From assembly GCA_022822205.1 (NCBI GenBank), contig JAJECC010000155.1, positions 1-32,743 on the forward strand: 32,743 nucleotides of DNA, written 5' to 3'. Both the position numbers and the translations under genes were made by a program. The notes beneath the pieces were generated by a model. That model worked only from the letters and a program-made list of their open reading frames with translations. It made no database searches and was not told the DNA's origin. This document shows, one piece after another, positions 1 through 8,497 of the stretch (its first letter is position 1; every line of letters begins with the position of its first letter). This DNA is from Rhodospirillales bacterium (lineage in GTDB: Bacteria; Pseudomonadota; Alphaproteobacteria; Rhodospirillales; UBA2165).

Positions 1-141
1 CTGAATTTCCTGAAGTTCGTCTTGAAGGTGACCGAGCCGGGTTGGCCGCGCCGCCGGACCGGCAGGGCGATCGTGTCCTGCCAACGGCGCAGCGGGGAGT
101 CGATCGCCAGCTCCACGCCGTCGAAATGGGTCACGAAAAAC
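1..141. repeat. 141-bp terminal direct repeat, left copy
   Basis: These bases are identical to 32603-32743, the last 141 bases of the window, in the same orientation. An exact overlap of both ends is what an assembler leaves on a circular contig, and 141 is a commonly used largest k-mer, so the repeat is probably one locus shown twice. Both copies lie inside a multicopper oxidase frame that is read correctly only when the ends are joined. Confidence 0.95.
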
Positions 142-480
142 GGATTTACGTGGATGTGGTAGGGATGTACGCCGTTCGTGTTGTTTTGAACCGTCCATTC
201 CTCCGACTCGCCCAGTTTCATGGTTTGCCGGACCTGGCCCGAATAGGCCTCTCCGCCGATCCGGAAACCCGGTCCGAACGTTACGGTTCTCGTTTTCAGT
301 TCGCCATCGTCGAAACCCGGCAGTCCCGGTCCGGGGCCCGGCAGGGCGTCGTCCCCGGACCATTCATGGTCGACCGGGCGGCCCGCGATGCGGACCGCAA
401 GTTGGACCGGTACGGTGTTCGTCAGGACGCCGTCCAAGTGGAGAAAATGGGCGAGAGAGCGCAGCGGCGAACCCGACGAA
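1..480 (-). pseudogene. Multicopper oxidase, C-terminal domain fragment (part before the contig join)
   Basis: Read on the minus strand, this stretch encodes the third cupredoxin domain of a multicopper oxidase. It includes the copper-binding motif HPYHIH (bases 167 down to 150) followed by NPFFVTHFDG. The frame continues without a shift into 32743-32527, where the second motif HCHILRHEDLGMM and the stop codon lie. Together that gives about 190 residues against the roughly 450-600 usual for three-domain laccase-like oxidases. The frame is open as far as about base 641, but residues upstream of about base 480 do not look like this family, no plausible start codon is present, and a terminator-like hairpin sits at 520-552. 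I read it as a 5'-truncated remnant. The left boundary of homology is approximate. Confidence 0.75.
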
Positions 481-519
481 TTAGGTTCCAGAAACGAGTA
501 AATTTCCCAATGCGGACCG

Positions 520-552
520 GGGGCACCGGAACATCCGGTGCCCCGATTTTTT
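520..552 (+). terminator. Strong hairpin with T-run, plus-strand orientation
   Basis: A perfect 11-bp stem (GGGGCACCGGA / TCCGGTGCCCC, three-base loop ACA) at 520-544 is followed by GA and six T. This is a classic Rho-independent terminator for plus-strand transcription. No plus-strand gene that it could end is intact here: the upstream sequence is the minus-strand multicopper oxidase remnant. It may be left over from a gene lost at the nearby sequence junction; a plus-strand TAA at 499-501 would suit such a gene end. Confidence 0.6.
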
Positions 553-669
553 CGCCGGCGCGTTCGCGGAGCTGGCGCGCATTGAATCCCGCGATGCCGG
601 GTCCACACAAGGCGGAGCCGGGTAGTGGACGTACGCCCGGTTCAATTCGGACTTCGCCATCGCGACGGT

Positions 670-1449
670 TCAGCCGTGTCCCCAACTCGATTCGCGAATC
701 CATTTGAGAAACGCCGTATCGAATTGCGGCCGTGCGCTGATGCGATCATACCAGCTCAAGACGTTTGGAAATGGGCTGAAGTCGAACTCGCCGATCTTCT
801 GCGTTGTAATCGTCGGGGCCCAGGAAATATCCGCCAGGGTATATTTGCCGCCGACGATATAATCCGAACTGGAGAGAATGCCGTCCATCTCCTCGTAAAT
901 CTCGTTCATCAATCTGGTCGCCTCGGCGGCATCCTCTTCCGTGAGGCTTGATCCGGGCGCGCCGTGCTTTGCGTGAAATTCCAGGTGGGCGGGGTCGGTC
1001 TGCAGCTCCCGGTATCGATTATATTCTTCCTCCGATTTCTCCAGGATCCTGGCAACGCGTTTATAGTATTGGAGCGTCTTGATGCCCGGCAGATGAATCT
1101 CTCCGGATATTTTGAGCCAACGGTCGATTTTCGGCTGATCCTCGTCGGCAACCGCGCGAAACCCCGGTTCCGGAAATTGGTCCTCGAGATAGGCCAGTAT
1201 GTCGTTTGATTCGACCACGACCGTCCCATCATGCACCAGCGCCGGCACCAAGCCTTTCGGATGAATGCCGAAATATTCTTCGCTGATGTTATCCTTGGCC
1301 TTCAGATTGATGTGATGACCCACCCAGGGAAGTTTCTTTTCCTCAAGCAGCAACCGGACCCGCGCCGAGCAATTTGACCGGTCCGCGTGGTAGAGATGGA
1401 TACCTTCAAATTCCAGAACGGATTTGTTGGTCGGTTCAACGATAGGCAT
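670..1449 (-). CDS. Glutathione S-transferase family protein (SxCS type), GST 1
   Basis: A 259-residue cytosolic GST. The N-terminal thioredoxin-like domain (about residues 15-95) carries the active-site segment S25-N-C27-S28 followed by ARVRLLLEEKKL, and the glutathione-binding turn GLVPALVHDG with VESNDI. The helical C-terminal domain holds YTLADISWAP. The Ser-x-Cys-Ser pattern matches the catalytic Ser/Cys pair known from tetrachlorohydroquinone reductive dehalogenase (PcpC) and its relatives. That suggests glutathione-dependent removal of a substituent from an aromatic ring, but the substrate is unknown. The ATG follows a good GGAGGAG site. It lies 75 bp downstream of the GMC oxidoreductase on the same strand, probably in one transcript driven from the promoter/operator near 3290. 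It is one of four SxCS GSTs in the window. Confidence 0.88.
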   Translation of the reverse strand: MPIVEPTNKSVLEFEGIHLYHADRSNCSARVRLLLEEKKLPWVGHHINLKAKDNISEEYFGIHPKGLVPALVHDGTVVVESNDILAYLEDQFPEPGFRAVADEDQPKIDRWLKISGEIHLPGIKTLQYYKRVARILEKSEEEYNRYRELQTDPAHLEFHAKHGAPGSSLTEEDAAEATRLMNEIYEEMDGILSSSDYIVGGKYTLADISWAPTITTQKIGEFDFSPFPNVLSWYDRISARPQFDTAFLKWIRESSWGHG

Positions 1450-1524
1450 GGTTCTTACTCCTCCAGTGATCGGTTTATCGGCTCAGGCGGCATCCCCGCA
1501 CGGTGTACGAGATCCAAGCAGCGC

Positions 1525-3129
1525 TTAGGCATCTTCCAGCACGAAGTCGGCGCCGCGGTCGGCGATCATCATTGTCGGCGCATTGGTGTTGCCGGAAATG
1601 ACCGCCGGCATGACTGAACAATCGGCGACTCGCACGCCCTCGATGCCATTGACGCTTAGTCGCACATCGGCGACGGCGCTCTCGTCGCTGCCCATCCGGC
1701 AGGTGCCGGCGGGGTGATAGCTGGTTCGCGCCTGTTTCCTGATGGCGTCATCGAAGCTATTGGAACCGACGGCGACGGATACGTCGGGCGCCGGCCAAAT
1801 CATCTCGCCCAACAAGTCCCTCAATTGGGGCTGGCCACAAATTTCCCGGGCGAACCGGACGCCTCTTCTCAGCGTGTCCAGGTCCTCTTCGGTCTGCAGA
1901 ACCCTGGCCTCGAACTTCGGGTGGTCATCCGGGTTTCTTGTGGCCAGCACCAGCCGCCCCCGGGAGGTCGGGCGCATGGTCAATGGATGAAGATGCAGGG
2001 AGTGGTGCGGGAGAGGCCCCTGACCCGGCGCCCCGGGTGCAAATGGAGCGAAATTATACTGCACGTCGGGCCGGCCATCGCCATCGGTATCGACACAGGC
2101 GCCGGCCGCGAGCAAGTTGGAGGTGAGCAATCCACGGCGGAAAAGGAAATACTCGATACCATGCTTCAACGCGGCGAGGCCCTTGTCGGCATTGTGGTAA
2201 CCGATGTTCTTTTTGAGTTTGTACGTGACCGGCGTTCCGACATGGTCGTGGTAGTTGGCGCCGACTTCCGGGGCATCATGGACAACGTCGATGCCGTGGC
2301 GGCCCAGTTCGGCGGCGGGTCCAACGCCGGAAAGCATCAGGAGTTTCGGACTTTGGAACGAACCGGCCGTCAGGATTATCTCCTTGCGGGCGCGGAGGAT
2401 GGACTGTTGTCCGCCCTTTTCGATTTCGAGCGCCGTGGCCCGGCGTCCGGTGAACCGGATCTTGCCGGCAATGGTATTGGTCAGGACGGTAAGCTGCTCG
2501 CGGCCAAAAACCGGTTTGAGAAAACAGGTTGCCGCGGATTGCCGACGTCCCGCATGGGCCGTTGCCTGATACCAGCCGGCCCCCTCCTGCGTTTCGCCAT
2601 TGAAATCATCGGACCACGGCACGCCGGCCGATTGCGCGGCCTCCAGCAGCATCTCATTGACGGGATGCTTGAATTCAGGACTTGCGACGACCAGCTGCCC
2701 TTCCTGACCATGAAAGGGTGCGCCGAGCTGAATGTTCTTTTCCTGCCGGATAAACACCGGCAGGACGTCGTCATACCGCCAACCCCCGCACCCATGAAGG
2801 TCGTCCCATTCATCGTAGTCGCGGGCCTGGCCACGCATGTAAATCATGGCATTGATCGAAGACCCGCCGCCGATGACACGGCCCTGGGGAACGGAGAACT
2901 GCCTCCCGTTCAGGGTATCATCCTGCTCGGAGAGAACCTCATCGATATCTTCGGATTGATGCGCCTTGAAGTACGTCGCCGGTATGTGGATCCATCGATT
3001 GTCGTCCATACGGCCGCGCTCGATCAGCGCGACGGAGAACCGGCCGTCCCGCACCAGACGGTTGGCGATGACGCAACCCGCCGAGCCGGCGCCCACGATA
3101 ACGTAGTCGAATTTCAATTCCTCAGTCAT
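1525..3129 (-). CDS. GMC family FAD-dependent oxidoreductase (choline/alcohol dehydrogenase-like)
   Basis: A 534-residue glucose-methanol-choline family flavoenzyme that oxidises a primary alcohol to the aldehyde (or acid). Visible features are the N-terminal dinucleotide fold (FDYVIVGAGSAGCVIANRL), the first GMC signature (GGGSSINAMIYMRG), the second (AGSFQSPKLLMLSGVGP), and the C-terminal catalytic region YHPAGTCRMG with the final SGNTNAPTMMIADRG. Length is typical of choline dehydrogenase or AlkJ-type enzymes without a secretion signal. I chose the ATG at 3129; an upstream TTG at 3168 would add 13 residues that look unlike the family. Its promoter carries the same palindrome as the TRAP operon upstream, so alcohol oxidation and uptake are probably co-regulated. 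The substrate cannot be told from sequence. Confidence 0.9.
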   Translation of the reverse strand: MTEELKFDYVIVGAGSAGCVIANRLVRDGRFSVALIERGRMDDNRWIHIPATYFKAHQSEDIDEVLSEQDDTLNGRQFSVPQGRVIGGGSSINAMIYMRGQARDYDEWDDLHGCGGWRYDDVLPVFIRQEKNIQLGAPFHGQEGQLVVASPEFKHPVNEMLLEAAQSAGVPWSDDFNGETQEGAGWYQATAHAGRRQSAATCFLKPVFGREQLTVLTNTIAGKIRFTGRRATALEIEKGGQQSILRARKEIILTAGSFQSPKLLMLSGVGPAAELGRHGIDVVHDAPEVGANYHDHVGTPVTYKLKKNIGYHNADKGLAALKHGIEYFLFRRGLLTSNLLAAGACVDTDGDGRPDVQYNFAPFAPGAPGQGPLPHHSLHLHPLTMRPTSRGRLVLATRNPDDHPKFEARVLQTEEDLDTLRRGVRFAREICGQPQLRDLLGEMIWPAPDVSVAVGSNSFDDAIRKQARTSYHPAGTCRMGSDESAVADVRLSVNGIEGVRVADCSVMPAVISGNTNAPTMMIADRGADFVLEDA

Positions 3130-3267
3130 GAAGACCACCTGTTCCCGGATCCCGGGCTTATCCGCCAAGAGCGGCTATCGCCCTGGAAGGCATTGACGGA
3201 CATTGCCGCTCGGCACGCCTGCCGGATGCGGAACCCTGTTTGCTTGATCGCGAACCACCTGTTTCTA

Positions 3268-3309
3268 TATAGTGAATGTAAATTCACGTTTATTTTAAGC
3301 GAATGTCAA
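3268..3309 (-). promoter_or_regulatory. Promoter with palindromic operator for the GMC-GST unit
   Basis: The 16-bp perfect palindrome GTGAATGTAAATTCAC (3272-3287) lies in a 29-bp block (3268-3296) repeated identically at 6589-6617. On the minus strand a TTGACA box (3309-3304) is followed after 17 bp by TGAATT, which lies within the palindrome, so a bound repressor would cover the -10 region. The adjacent TetR gene at 6716 is the likely regulator. Apart from this site, the gene-free stretch 3130-3435 holds only the hairpin at 3385-3412. Confidence 0.7.
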
Positions 3310-3384
3310 GAAATTTGTCTTTTTCGAGGCATCGCAGATTACGCTCTCCGTATGAGAGGGTCGGCACATTGAAATACCAGGCAC

Positions 3385-3412
3385 GAAGAAAAGAGGCGGC
3401 CGAATGGCCGCC
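3385..3412 (-). terminator. Terminator of the TAXI/TRAP operon
   Basis: A 7-bp stem GGCGGCC / GGCCGCC with loop GAAT occupies 3395-3412. On the minus strand it is followed by TCTTTTCTT. It lies about 24 bp past the stop codon of the TAXI binding protein gene and separates that operon from the GMC promoter. Confidence 0.75.
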
Positions 3413-3435
3413 CCCATAGTCCATGGAAAGTCGAC

Positions 3436-4440
3436 TTAGTGTTTGCCGAGCTCCTTGAAGTATCTCGCCGCACCGGGATGGAATTTCATATTGAACTTGC
3501 GGGCAGCGAAATCGAGCGTGACCCTCTTCATATAAGGTGCACTCTTGCGAATTGAATCGATATTGCCCCAGAACGATTTCACCATGTTGTAGACATGATT
3601 CTCGTCCAGGTCGGACCGGACCGCTATGCCGAGCACGACATCGACCGTCCATATATCGGATTCATTTGTCTGTCCGTCCCCGTAGGCATCTTTCTTGACG
3701 ACACCCCAAGTTTGACTCCCGCCCGGCACGTTAAAGATTTTTTTGACCGGCTCCGTGTTGACCTTTTCCGTTGGCCCCAGGAATCGGATCTTTTTGGTCG
3801 CGGAAACTTGCTGGAGTTGTGCGCACGGGTCGAGGCAACCGATTGTATAGACATCGAGTTGCCGGTCTTGGAAGCTTTGAAAGGCAGACTGAAAACCGGC
3901 ATTGACCCGCTTAAAGTCCTTGCCTGATTTATAGCCGGTTACCGCTTCGACGAAATCGGTTGCCGTCCGCAATTGTCCGCCCCCTGGAGGGCCGAACCAG
4001 ACCCGCTTGCCCTTAATGTCCATCAGGGTCTTGATTCCCGATTCGTCGAAGGTCGTGAAATGAAGGCCGCCGAGGGGAAACCAAAAGGCGACATTGACGT
4101 TCCTTGAGATTTTGGGAGCGTCTTTGGTCTTCCCGTACATCGCCTTACCCTTTTGCATATACAAGTAAAGCTGAGGCGAGGTAAGAGCGATATCCGACTT
4201 TCCGCGGCCGACATCGATCATGTGTTTGGCGGCTGCTCCCGTTGCGTCAACCGTAATTTCCACACCGTCCTGCGTCTTGTTTACGATGTTCGCAAACGTT
4301 GTCATTACGTTGTACATGGTTGAACCGGGAGCGACCGTATTCATCTTGAGCGTCTGCTTTTGAGCAAACGACGTGGCGGGACTTAGGGCCACCGCTGCCA
4401 GTGCAACGGCGGCAATGCCCGTTCGTTTAAGGTTTGTCAT
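3436..4440 (-). CDS. TAXI-family TRAP transporter substrate-binding protein
   Basis: A 334-residue periplasmic binding protein of the TAXI (TRAP-associated extracytoplasmic immunogenic) family. Residues 1-26 form a signal peptide (MTNLKRTGIAAVALAAVALS, then a cleavage region around SFAQ). The mature protein shows family features: the start LKMNTVAPGSTMYNVM, DIALTSPQLYLYM, DIKGKRVWFGPPGGGQLRTATDF and a late WTVDVVLGIAVRSDL segment. It delivers a solute, usually a carboxylate, to the fused permease encoded 18 bp upstream in the same transcript. A hairpin terminator follows. The ligand is not identifiable, but the shared operator links it to the GMC oxidoreductase. Confidence 0.9.
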   Translation of the reverse strand: MTNLKRTGIAAVALAAVALSPATSFAQKQTLKMNTVAPGSTMYNVMTTFANIVNKTQDGVEITVDATGAAAKHMIDVGRGKSDIALTSPQLYLYMQKGKAMYGKTKDAPKISRNVNVAFWFPLGGLHFTTFDESGIKTLMDIKGKRVWFGPPGGGQLRTATDFVEAVTGYKSGKDFKRVNAGFQSAFQSFQDRQLDVYTIGCLDPCAQLQQVSATKKIRFLGPTEKVNTEPVKKIFNVPGGSQTWGVVKKDAYGDGQTNESDIWTVDVVLGIAVRSDLDENHVYNMVKSFWGNIDSIRKSAPYMKRVTLDFAARKFNMKFHPGAARYFKELGKH

Positions 4441-4458
4441 ATTTCCTCCATTGTCAGG

Positions 4459-6363
4459 TTAAGCCTTGGCGCGTCGCACTACCGGCGCTGCGCCCGTCAT
4501 TCGTTCAACTAAGAACGAAGCCAATATGACCGCGGCGCTAACGCCTGCGACCATTGCGTCCGGCACCAGGACGGATAGTCCTGCAACCATGCGAATAGAT
4601 CTTTGATAGAAGCCGATACGGCCGAGCGAAAAGGCGCCGAGAGATGTCGATATCGCAGCGGTCGAGGCCAGGAATACGGCAATCGCCCATAACAGGCCGA
4701 CCCAACTGAAATTCTCGAGGATGAGTACGCTCGGGTGGTAGATCATAATGAAGGGAATAAGGAACCCGGCGATCGCCAATCGGATTGAAGCAAACCCGGT
4801 CTCGATGGGTTCCGCCCCCGCAATTGGCGCCGCCGCGAACGCCGCAATCGCCACCGGCGGCGTGATGGCCGACAACACCCCGTAGTAGATGACGAACAAA
4901 TGAACGGCCAGCAATGAAAGGCCAAGCTCACCAAGCACCGGACCGATGATCAGAACGATAATGAGGTAGGCTGCGCCGGTTGGGACGCCCATACCGAGAA
5001 TCAGGCAGCCCAGCATAACGACGATAAGTGACAGAAATAGGTTGTCGCCCGCCAGGTCCGATATGACGGCGGCGAATTTGATTCCTATACCCGTCATATT
5101 GATGGCGCCAACCACAAACCCGATTGCCGCCACCACGATCATTATGCTGGCACTCGTTTTCCCGCCCCGGATAAAGGCCTTCACTATTTTTCGGGGCGAG
5201 CGAAAATCACGGTAGAGCACGAGCGATAGGATTAATGCCGTCACCATGCCCCAGAATCCCGCCTGTTGGGCGGTTCGCCCATCTAGGAGAAGAAATACGA
5301 TGACTCCCAGCGGAACGAAGAATGACGAAGAGCGCAGCCAATCCATCAGTTCGAGTTTCGGCCGCTCATCGACCGGCACCGGTTCGATGCCCTGTTTGCG
5401 GGCCTCGAGCCAAACGACCGAGAAGAGGCTGACGTAGTAAAAGATCGCCGGGATTGCCGCGGCCACGATGATTTGTATGTATGGAATGCCGGTTACGTCG
5501 GCCATCAGGAAGGCTACGGCCCCCATGACGGGTGGCATGATCTGACCGCCTGTTGACGCGGTGGCCTCGACCGCTCCGGCAAAACGCGGCGAAAATCCCG
5601 TACGTTTGATCAACGGGATGGTAAAGACCCCCGTTGAAACGACATTGGCAACGGCTGCTCCGTTAATCGTTCCAAAGGTCGCGCTGCCGACAATGGCTGC
5701 GTGTGCGGGCCCACCCCGCAATCGCCCGGTCGCGGCAAAAGCAAACTTCAGCAGGGTAGCGCCGGCGCCGCTCGCCTCGAGCACCGCTCCGAACAATATG
5801 TAGACCAGCACGATTTGACCGACCACGGCGACAGGTCGACCGAACACGCCGTCGGTGCTGTACCAAAGTTTCTCCGAAATCGAGGACCACGTAATCTCAG
5901 GTGAATTGAAGGCGCCGGGTAGATGGTGTCCGAGGAGCGCATATGCGGCGGCAACGACCAGCACCAGAAATATGGGGAGCCCGAAATGCTTGAGCGTCAG
6001 ATAGAATACCAGCGCGAAGCCGACGCATCCGATGATGAAATCGGTTGTTGTGAATTCGATGAAAACGTCAAGGTTCTGTTGAACCCGAGTGATCATGAAG
6101 TAGAAGACCACCGCAAGAGAAACCAACATCAGATAGTTGAAGAGGATGGACCCCCAACCGACGCCGTCGCGGAGGTCTTCCAATCTTTGACCGGAGAAGG
6201 CGAGCACGGAAACGACCATCGGAATCCCGGCGGTCCCAGCCAGAACAAGCGTGTCATCAAAGACCCCAAATCCGGCGATGTAGGTGGCCAGTCCCGCCAG
6301 GAACAGCGCCGTGGCATCCGACAACCAGCGACTAAGGGACAGAATCCTCAGTTTGACTTCCAC
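4459..6363 (-). CDS. TRAP transporter fused permease (4TM+12TM)
   Basis: A 634-residue inner-membrane protein with many hydrophobic segments, combining the small and large permease subunits of a TRAP transporter, the usual partner of TAXI binding proteins. Family segments include the repeated GSATFGTINGAAVANVVSTG, EATASTGGQIMPPVMGAVAF and LILGMGVPTGAAYLI, followed by ITPPVAIAAFAAAPIAGA. It would drive solute uptake with a sodium gradient. The reading frame is open to 6549, but the first 62 codons are not protein-like. The GTG at 6363 has AGGGAG seven bases upstream and begins just before the first membrane region, so I prefer it. The promoter with TTGACA and palindrome lies about 230 bp upstream, leaving a long untranslated leader. 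Confidence 0.88.
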   Translation of the reverse strand: MEVKLRILSLSRWLSDATALFLAGLATYIAGFGVFDDTLVLAGTAGIPMVVSVLAFSGQRLEDLRDGVGWGSILFNYLMLVSLAVVFYFMITRVQQNLDVFIEFTTTDFIIGCVGFALVFYLTLKHFGLPIFLVLVVAAAYALLGHHLPGAFNSPEITWSSISEKLWYSTDGVFGRPVAVVGQIVLVYILFGAVLEASGAGATLLKFAFAATGRLRGGPAHAAIVGSATFGTINGAAVANVVSTGVFTIPLIKRTGFSPRFAGAVEATASTGGQIMPPVMGAVAFLMADVTGIPYIQIIVAAAIPAIFYYVSLFSVVWLEARKQGIEPVPVDERPKLELMDWLRSSSFFVPLGVIVFLLLDGRTAQQAGFWGMVTALILSLVLYRDFRSPRKIVKAFIRGGKTSASIMIVVAAIGFVVGAINMTGIGIKFAAVISDLAGDNLFLSLIVVMLGCLILGMGVPTGAAYLIIVLIIGPVLGELGLSLLAVHLFVIYYGVLSAITPPVAIAAFAAAPIAGAEPIETGFASIRLAIAGFLIPFIMIYHPSVLILENFSWVGLLWAIAVFLASTAAISTSLGAFSLGRIGFYQRSIRMVAGLSVLVPDAMVAGVSAAVILASFLVERMTGAAPVVRRAKA

Positions 6364-6588
6364 GGACACTCTCCCTGGCCAACCCTTGTTGCAGACCGGC
6401 CGGTCTCGTCGAGGCGCGTCTGTGCCGAGTGAGTTGGCTCTGTGTAGACGATCATCTTCCCAAACGAATTCTTGAGCGCTTGGCGGGAGCGAATTGGCGG
6501 CAATCGGAATCGTGATCGTGGACCGGCCCGCGTTGCGCGCCCTGAACACGATTGCGCTTCCTTCAATTCGATCTCATTGGCTATTTTT

Positions 6589-6631
6589 TATAGTGAATGT
6601 AAATTCACGTTTATTTTTGTTTGATTGTCAA
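6589..6631 (-). promoter_or_regulatory. Promoter with palindromic operator for the TAXI/TRAP operon
   Basis: This is the second copy of the 29-bp block seen at 3268-3296, with palindrome GTGAATGTAAATTCAC at 6593-6608. On the minus strand, TTGACA (6631-6626) is followed after 18 bp by TGAATT inside the palindrome. The site lies between the divergent permease and TetR genes, about 110 bp before the TetR start, so it may also control the regulator itself. Nothing else stands out in the gene-free stretch 6364-6715. Confidence 0.7.
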
Positions 6632-6715
6632 GTCCCGCGTCTCTACTCTTGAATAGGGGCTGCCGGACGGCTCCAAGTTGGAACCGCCGAAAACCCCCAA
6701 CCGAAGGCTTGAATC

Positions 6716-7381
6716 TTGAACGCAAATCCTGTTGATCCAGACAAACCAGGGACGACATCGATCCAAGGCGTGAAACCCGCGACCCAACGCCGAAGCCGGG
6801 CCTTAAGAGATGCGCTGATCGAATGCGGCATAGATCTCCTCAACCGGATGGACCTCGATGAATTGACTATTCCCGCACTGACAAGCGCCGCCGGGTGCTC
6901 CACCGGGAGCTTCTACAAGCGGTTTGAAGATAAGGAACTCTATTTCCTGGTGCTCAGGGACTACGTGGTTGCCGAAAACCGCGCCAAGGCTCTTGCCGTT
7001 CTCGATCCCGACGAGTTGAAGAAGTTGCCGTTTCCGGAAGCGGCTGACCGGATCGTCGACGCGTTTCTGCAAATCTCGAAAGGACGAGGACGAGGCGTCT
7101 TGAGATCGGCTTTTGTCAGACTCAACTCGGACCCGGGAATCTGGGAGCCGACGCGGGAGACCATTCGTCTGATAAACAGGAACTGTGTGGCGGGGCTTGC
7201 CGATCGGGTGCCGGCCGATTCGAAAAACGCGGCGGCGACCAAGGTCAAACTCGCTGTCCAGATGGTCGGTTCAACCATCACCAATACCTTCGTAAATGCC
7301 TGGCACCCTTCCGCCGCAGGCGAAAAGGCGCTCGCCTCGCACCTCAAGATAATGGTGAGGGCCTATTTGACGGCCGGCTAA
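6716..7381 (+). CDS. TetR/AcrR family transcriptional regulator
   Basis: A 221-residue regulator. The N-terminal DNA-binding domain (about residues 25-75) has the TetR helix-turn-helix LTIPALTSAAGCSTGSFYKRF followed by EDKELYFLVL; the C-terminal ligand domain is not assignable. The start is a TTG at 6716 with GAAGG about eight bases upstream; a GTG at 6770 is the alternative and would still keep the whole helix-turn-helix. It is divergent from the TRAP permease and next to one of two identical 16-bp palindromes, so it probably represses the TRAP and GMC-GST units and possibly itself. It is also 22 bp upstream of the arylsulfotransferase-like gene, which suggests co-transcription with the desulfation genes. 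Confidence 0.85.
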   Translation: MNANPVDPDKPGTTSIQGVKPATQRRSRALRDALIECGIDLLNRMDLDELTIPALTSAAGCSTGSFYKRFEDKELYFLVLRDYVVAENRAKALAVLDPDELKKLPFPEAADRIVDAFLQISKGRGRGVLRSAFVRLNSDPGIWEPTRETIRLINRNCVAGLADRVPADSKNAAATKVKLAVQMVGSTITNTFVNAWHPSAAGEKALASHLKIMVRAYLTAG

Positions 7382-7403
7382 CCATGATACAGGGGATAGA
7401 CGT

Positions 7404-8480
7404 ATGAACTTCGAACGGGTCGGATTGCTCCGTTGGGACAAGGAAAAAGCTCAACCCGGCTACACGATATTGGGAAACCTCTATTCGTCGCAGGTGCGCC
7501 TCATCGACATGAACGGCGCCGAGGTTCACACCTGGACGTTGCCGGAGCCCAGTCAACTCGGTTCGTACGGGCAGCTTCTGCCCGGCGGCAATCTTCTCGT
7601 TCCGATCGCATTGTTTCAGGGTCCTCCATTGCGGACGGCCAAAGGCGGCCGCATCGTTGAGCTCGATTGGGAGGGCAACGTCGTTTGGGAATATACCGAC
7701 ACCTCCCAGCATCACGACATCCGGCGGCTCTCCAATGGCAACACGGTCTATATCGGGTGGCGCGAGATGACGGACGAGGACGCCGCCCGGGTCCAGGGGG
7801 GCGTTCCCGGGACCGAGATGGAAGGCAAGATTTACGAAGACTACTTCCGGGAAATCTCGCCCGAGGGTGAAACGGTATGGGAGTTCGGAACCTCCGAACT
7901 CGAAATCGAGAACTATCCGATTTCACCCGGCTCACGGCGCTCCGAGTTTGGCCACGCAAACACCGTTTGTCCGCTCCCGGACGGCAATCTCCTGGTGAAT
8001 TTCCGCAACCTCGATACGATCGCGATCCTCGGCCGCGAGGAGCGCCGGTTCATATGGGAAAAGAGTGATATCAGCTGGGGACGGGGTCACGATCCTCAGA
8101 TGCTCGACAACGGCAATATTCTGTTCTTTGCGAACGGGGCCCACGACCTCACATTGCCGATGCGTTCGAGCATCATCGAGCTTGACGGCCGGAGCGGAGA
8201 CGAGGTCTGGCGCTATGAAGCCGACATCGCATGGACGTTCTTCAGCCACATAATGAGCGGCGTTCAGCCCCAACCCAACGGCAACCTATTGATATGCGAG
8301 GCCGTCAACGGGCGCGTCTTCGAAATTACGAGGAACGACGATCACTGCGAGATCGTTTGGGAATACATAAACCCCCGGTTCGAGACGCCCATCATAACCA
8401 CCAAAAGCAAGTGCAACGCCATGTTCCGCGCCTATCGCTATTCGCCCGGCGGGCCGGAGCTCGAGGGGCGCGGCCTTTAG
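7404..8480 (+). CDS. Arylsulfotransferase (ASST)-like beta-propeller protein
   Basis: A 358-residue protein built from repeated beta-propeller blades. Recurrent motifs of the form H-x(n)-L-x-N-G-N appear at HHDIRRLSNGNTVYI, HANTVCPLPDGNLLV and GHDPQMLDNGNILFF, together with repeated VVWEY / VWEFG / IVWEY turns. Bacterial arylsulfotransferases transfer sulfate between phenols without PAPS, and His residues of such loops form the active site. Unlike E. coli-type ASST there is no signal peptide, so this member would act in the cytoplasm. It is followed after 17 bp by an alkylsulfatase gene, so a role in sulfate-ester metabolism is likely. It could instead be a propeller protein of another function; the exact reaction is inferred. 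Confidence 0.75.
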   Translation: MNFERVGLLRWDKEKAQPGYTILGNLYSSQVRLIDMNGAEVHTWTLPEPSQLGSYGQLLPGGNLLVPIALFQGPPLRTAKGGRIVELDWEGNVVWEYTDTSQHHDIRRLSNGNTVYIGWREMTDEDAARVQGGVPGTEMEGKIYEDYFREISPEGETVWEFGTSELEIENYPISPGSRRSEFGHANTVCPLPDGNLLVNFRNLDTIAILGREERRFIWEKSDISWGRGHDPQMLDNGNILFFANGAHDLTLPMRSSIIELDGRSGDEVWRYEADIAWTFFSHIMSGVQPQPNGNLLICEAVNGRVFEITRNDDHCEIVWEYINPRFETPIITTKSKCNAMFRAYRYSPGGPELEGRGL

Positions 8481-8497
8481 CCGAACGAGGATTCAGA

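Noticed and set aside
1714..3372. Long plus-strand open frame of 552 codons
   Set aside because: It is antisense to the GMC oxidoreductase, whose motifs are all intact on the other strand; the composition is that of a GC-rich shadow frame.
3580..3595. TGTAGAC resembling an IclR half-site
   Set aside because: It is a single arm inside the TAXI protein coding sequence with no matching partner.
6364..6549. N-terminal extension of the fused TRAP permease
   Set aside because: The 62 extra codons are polar, unlike the family, and have no ribosome site, whereas the GTG at 6363 has one.
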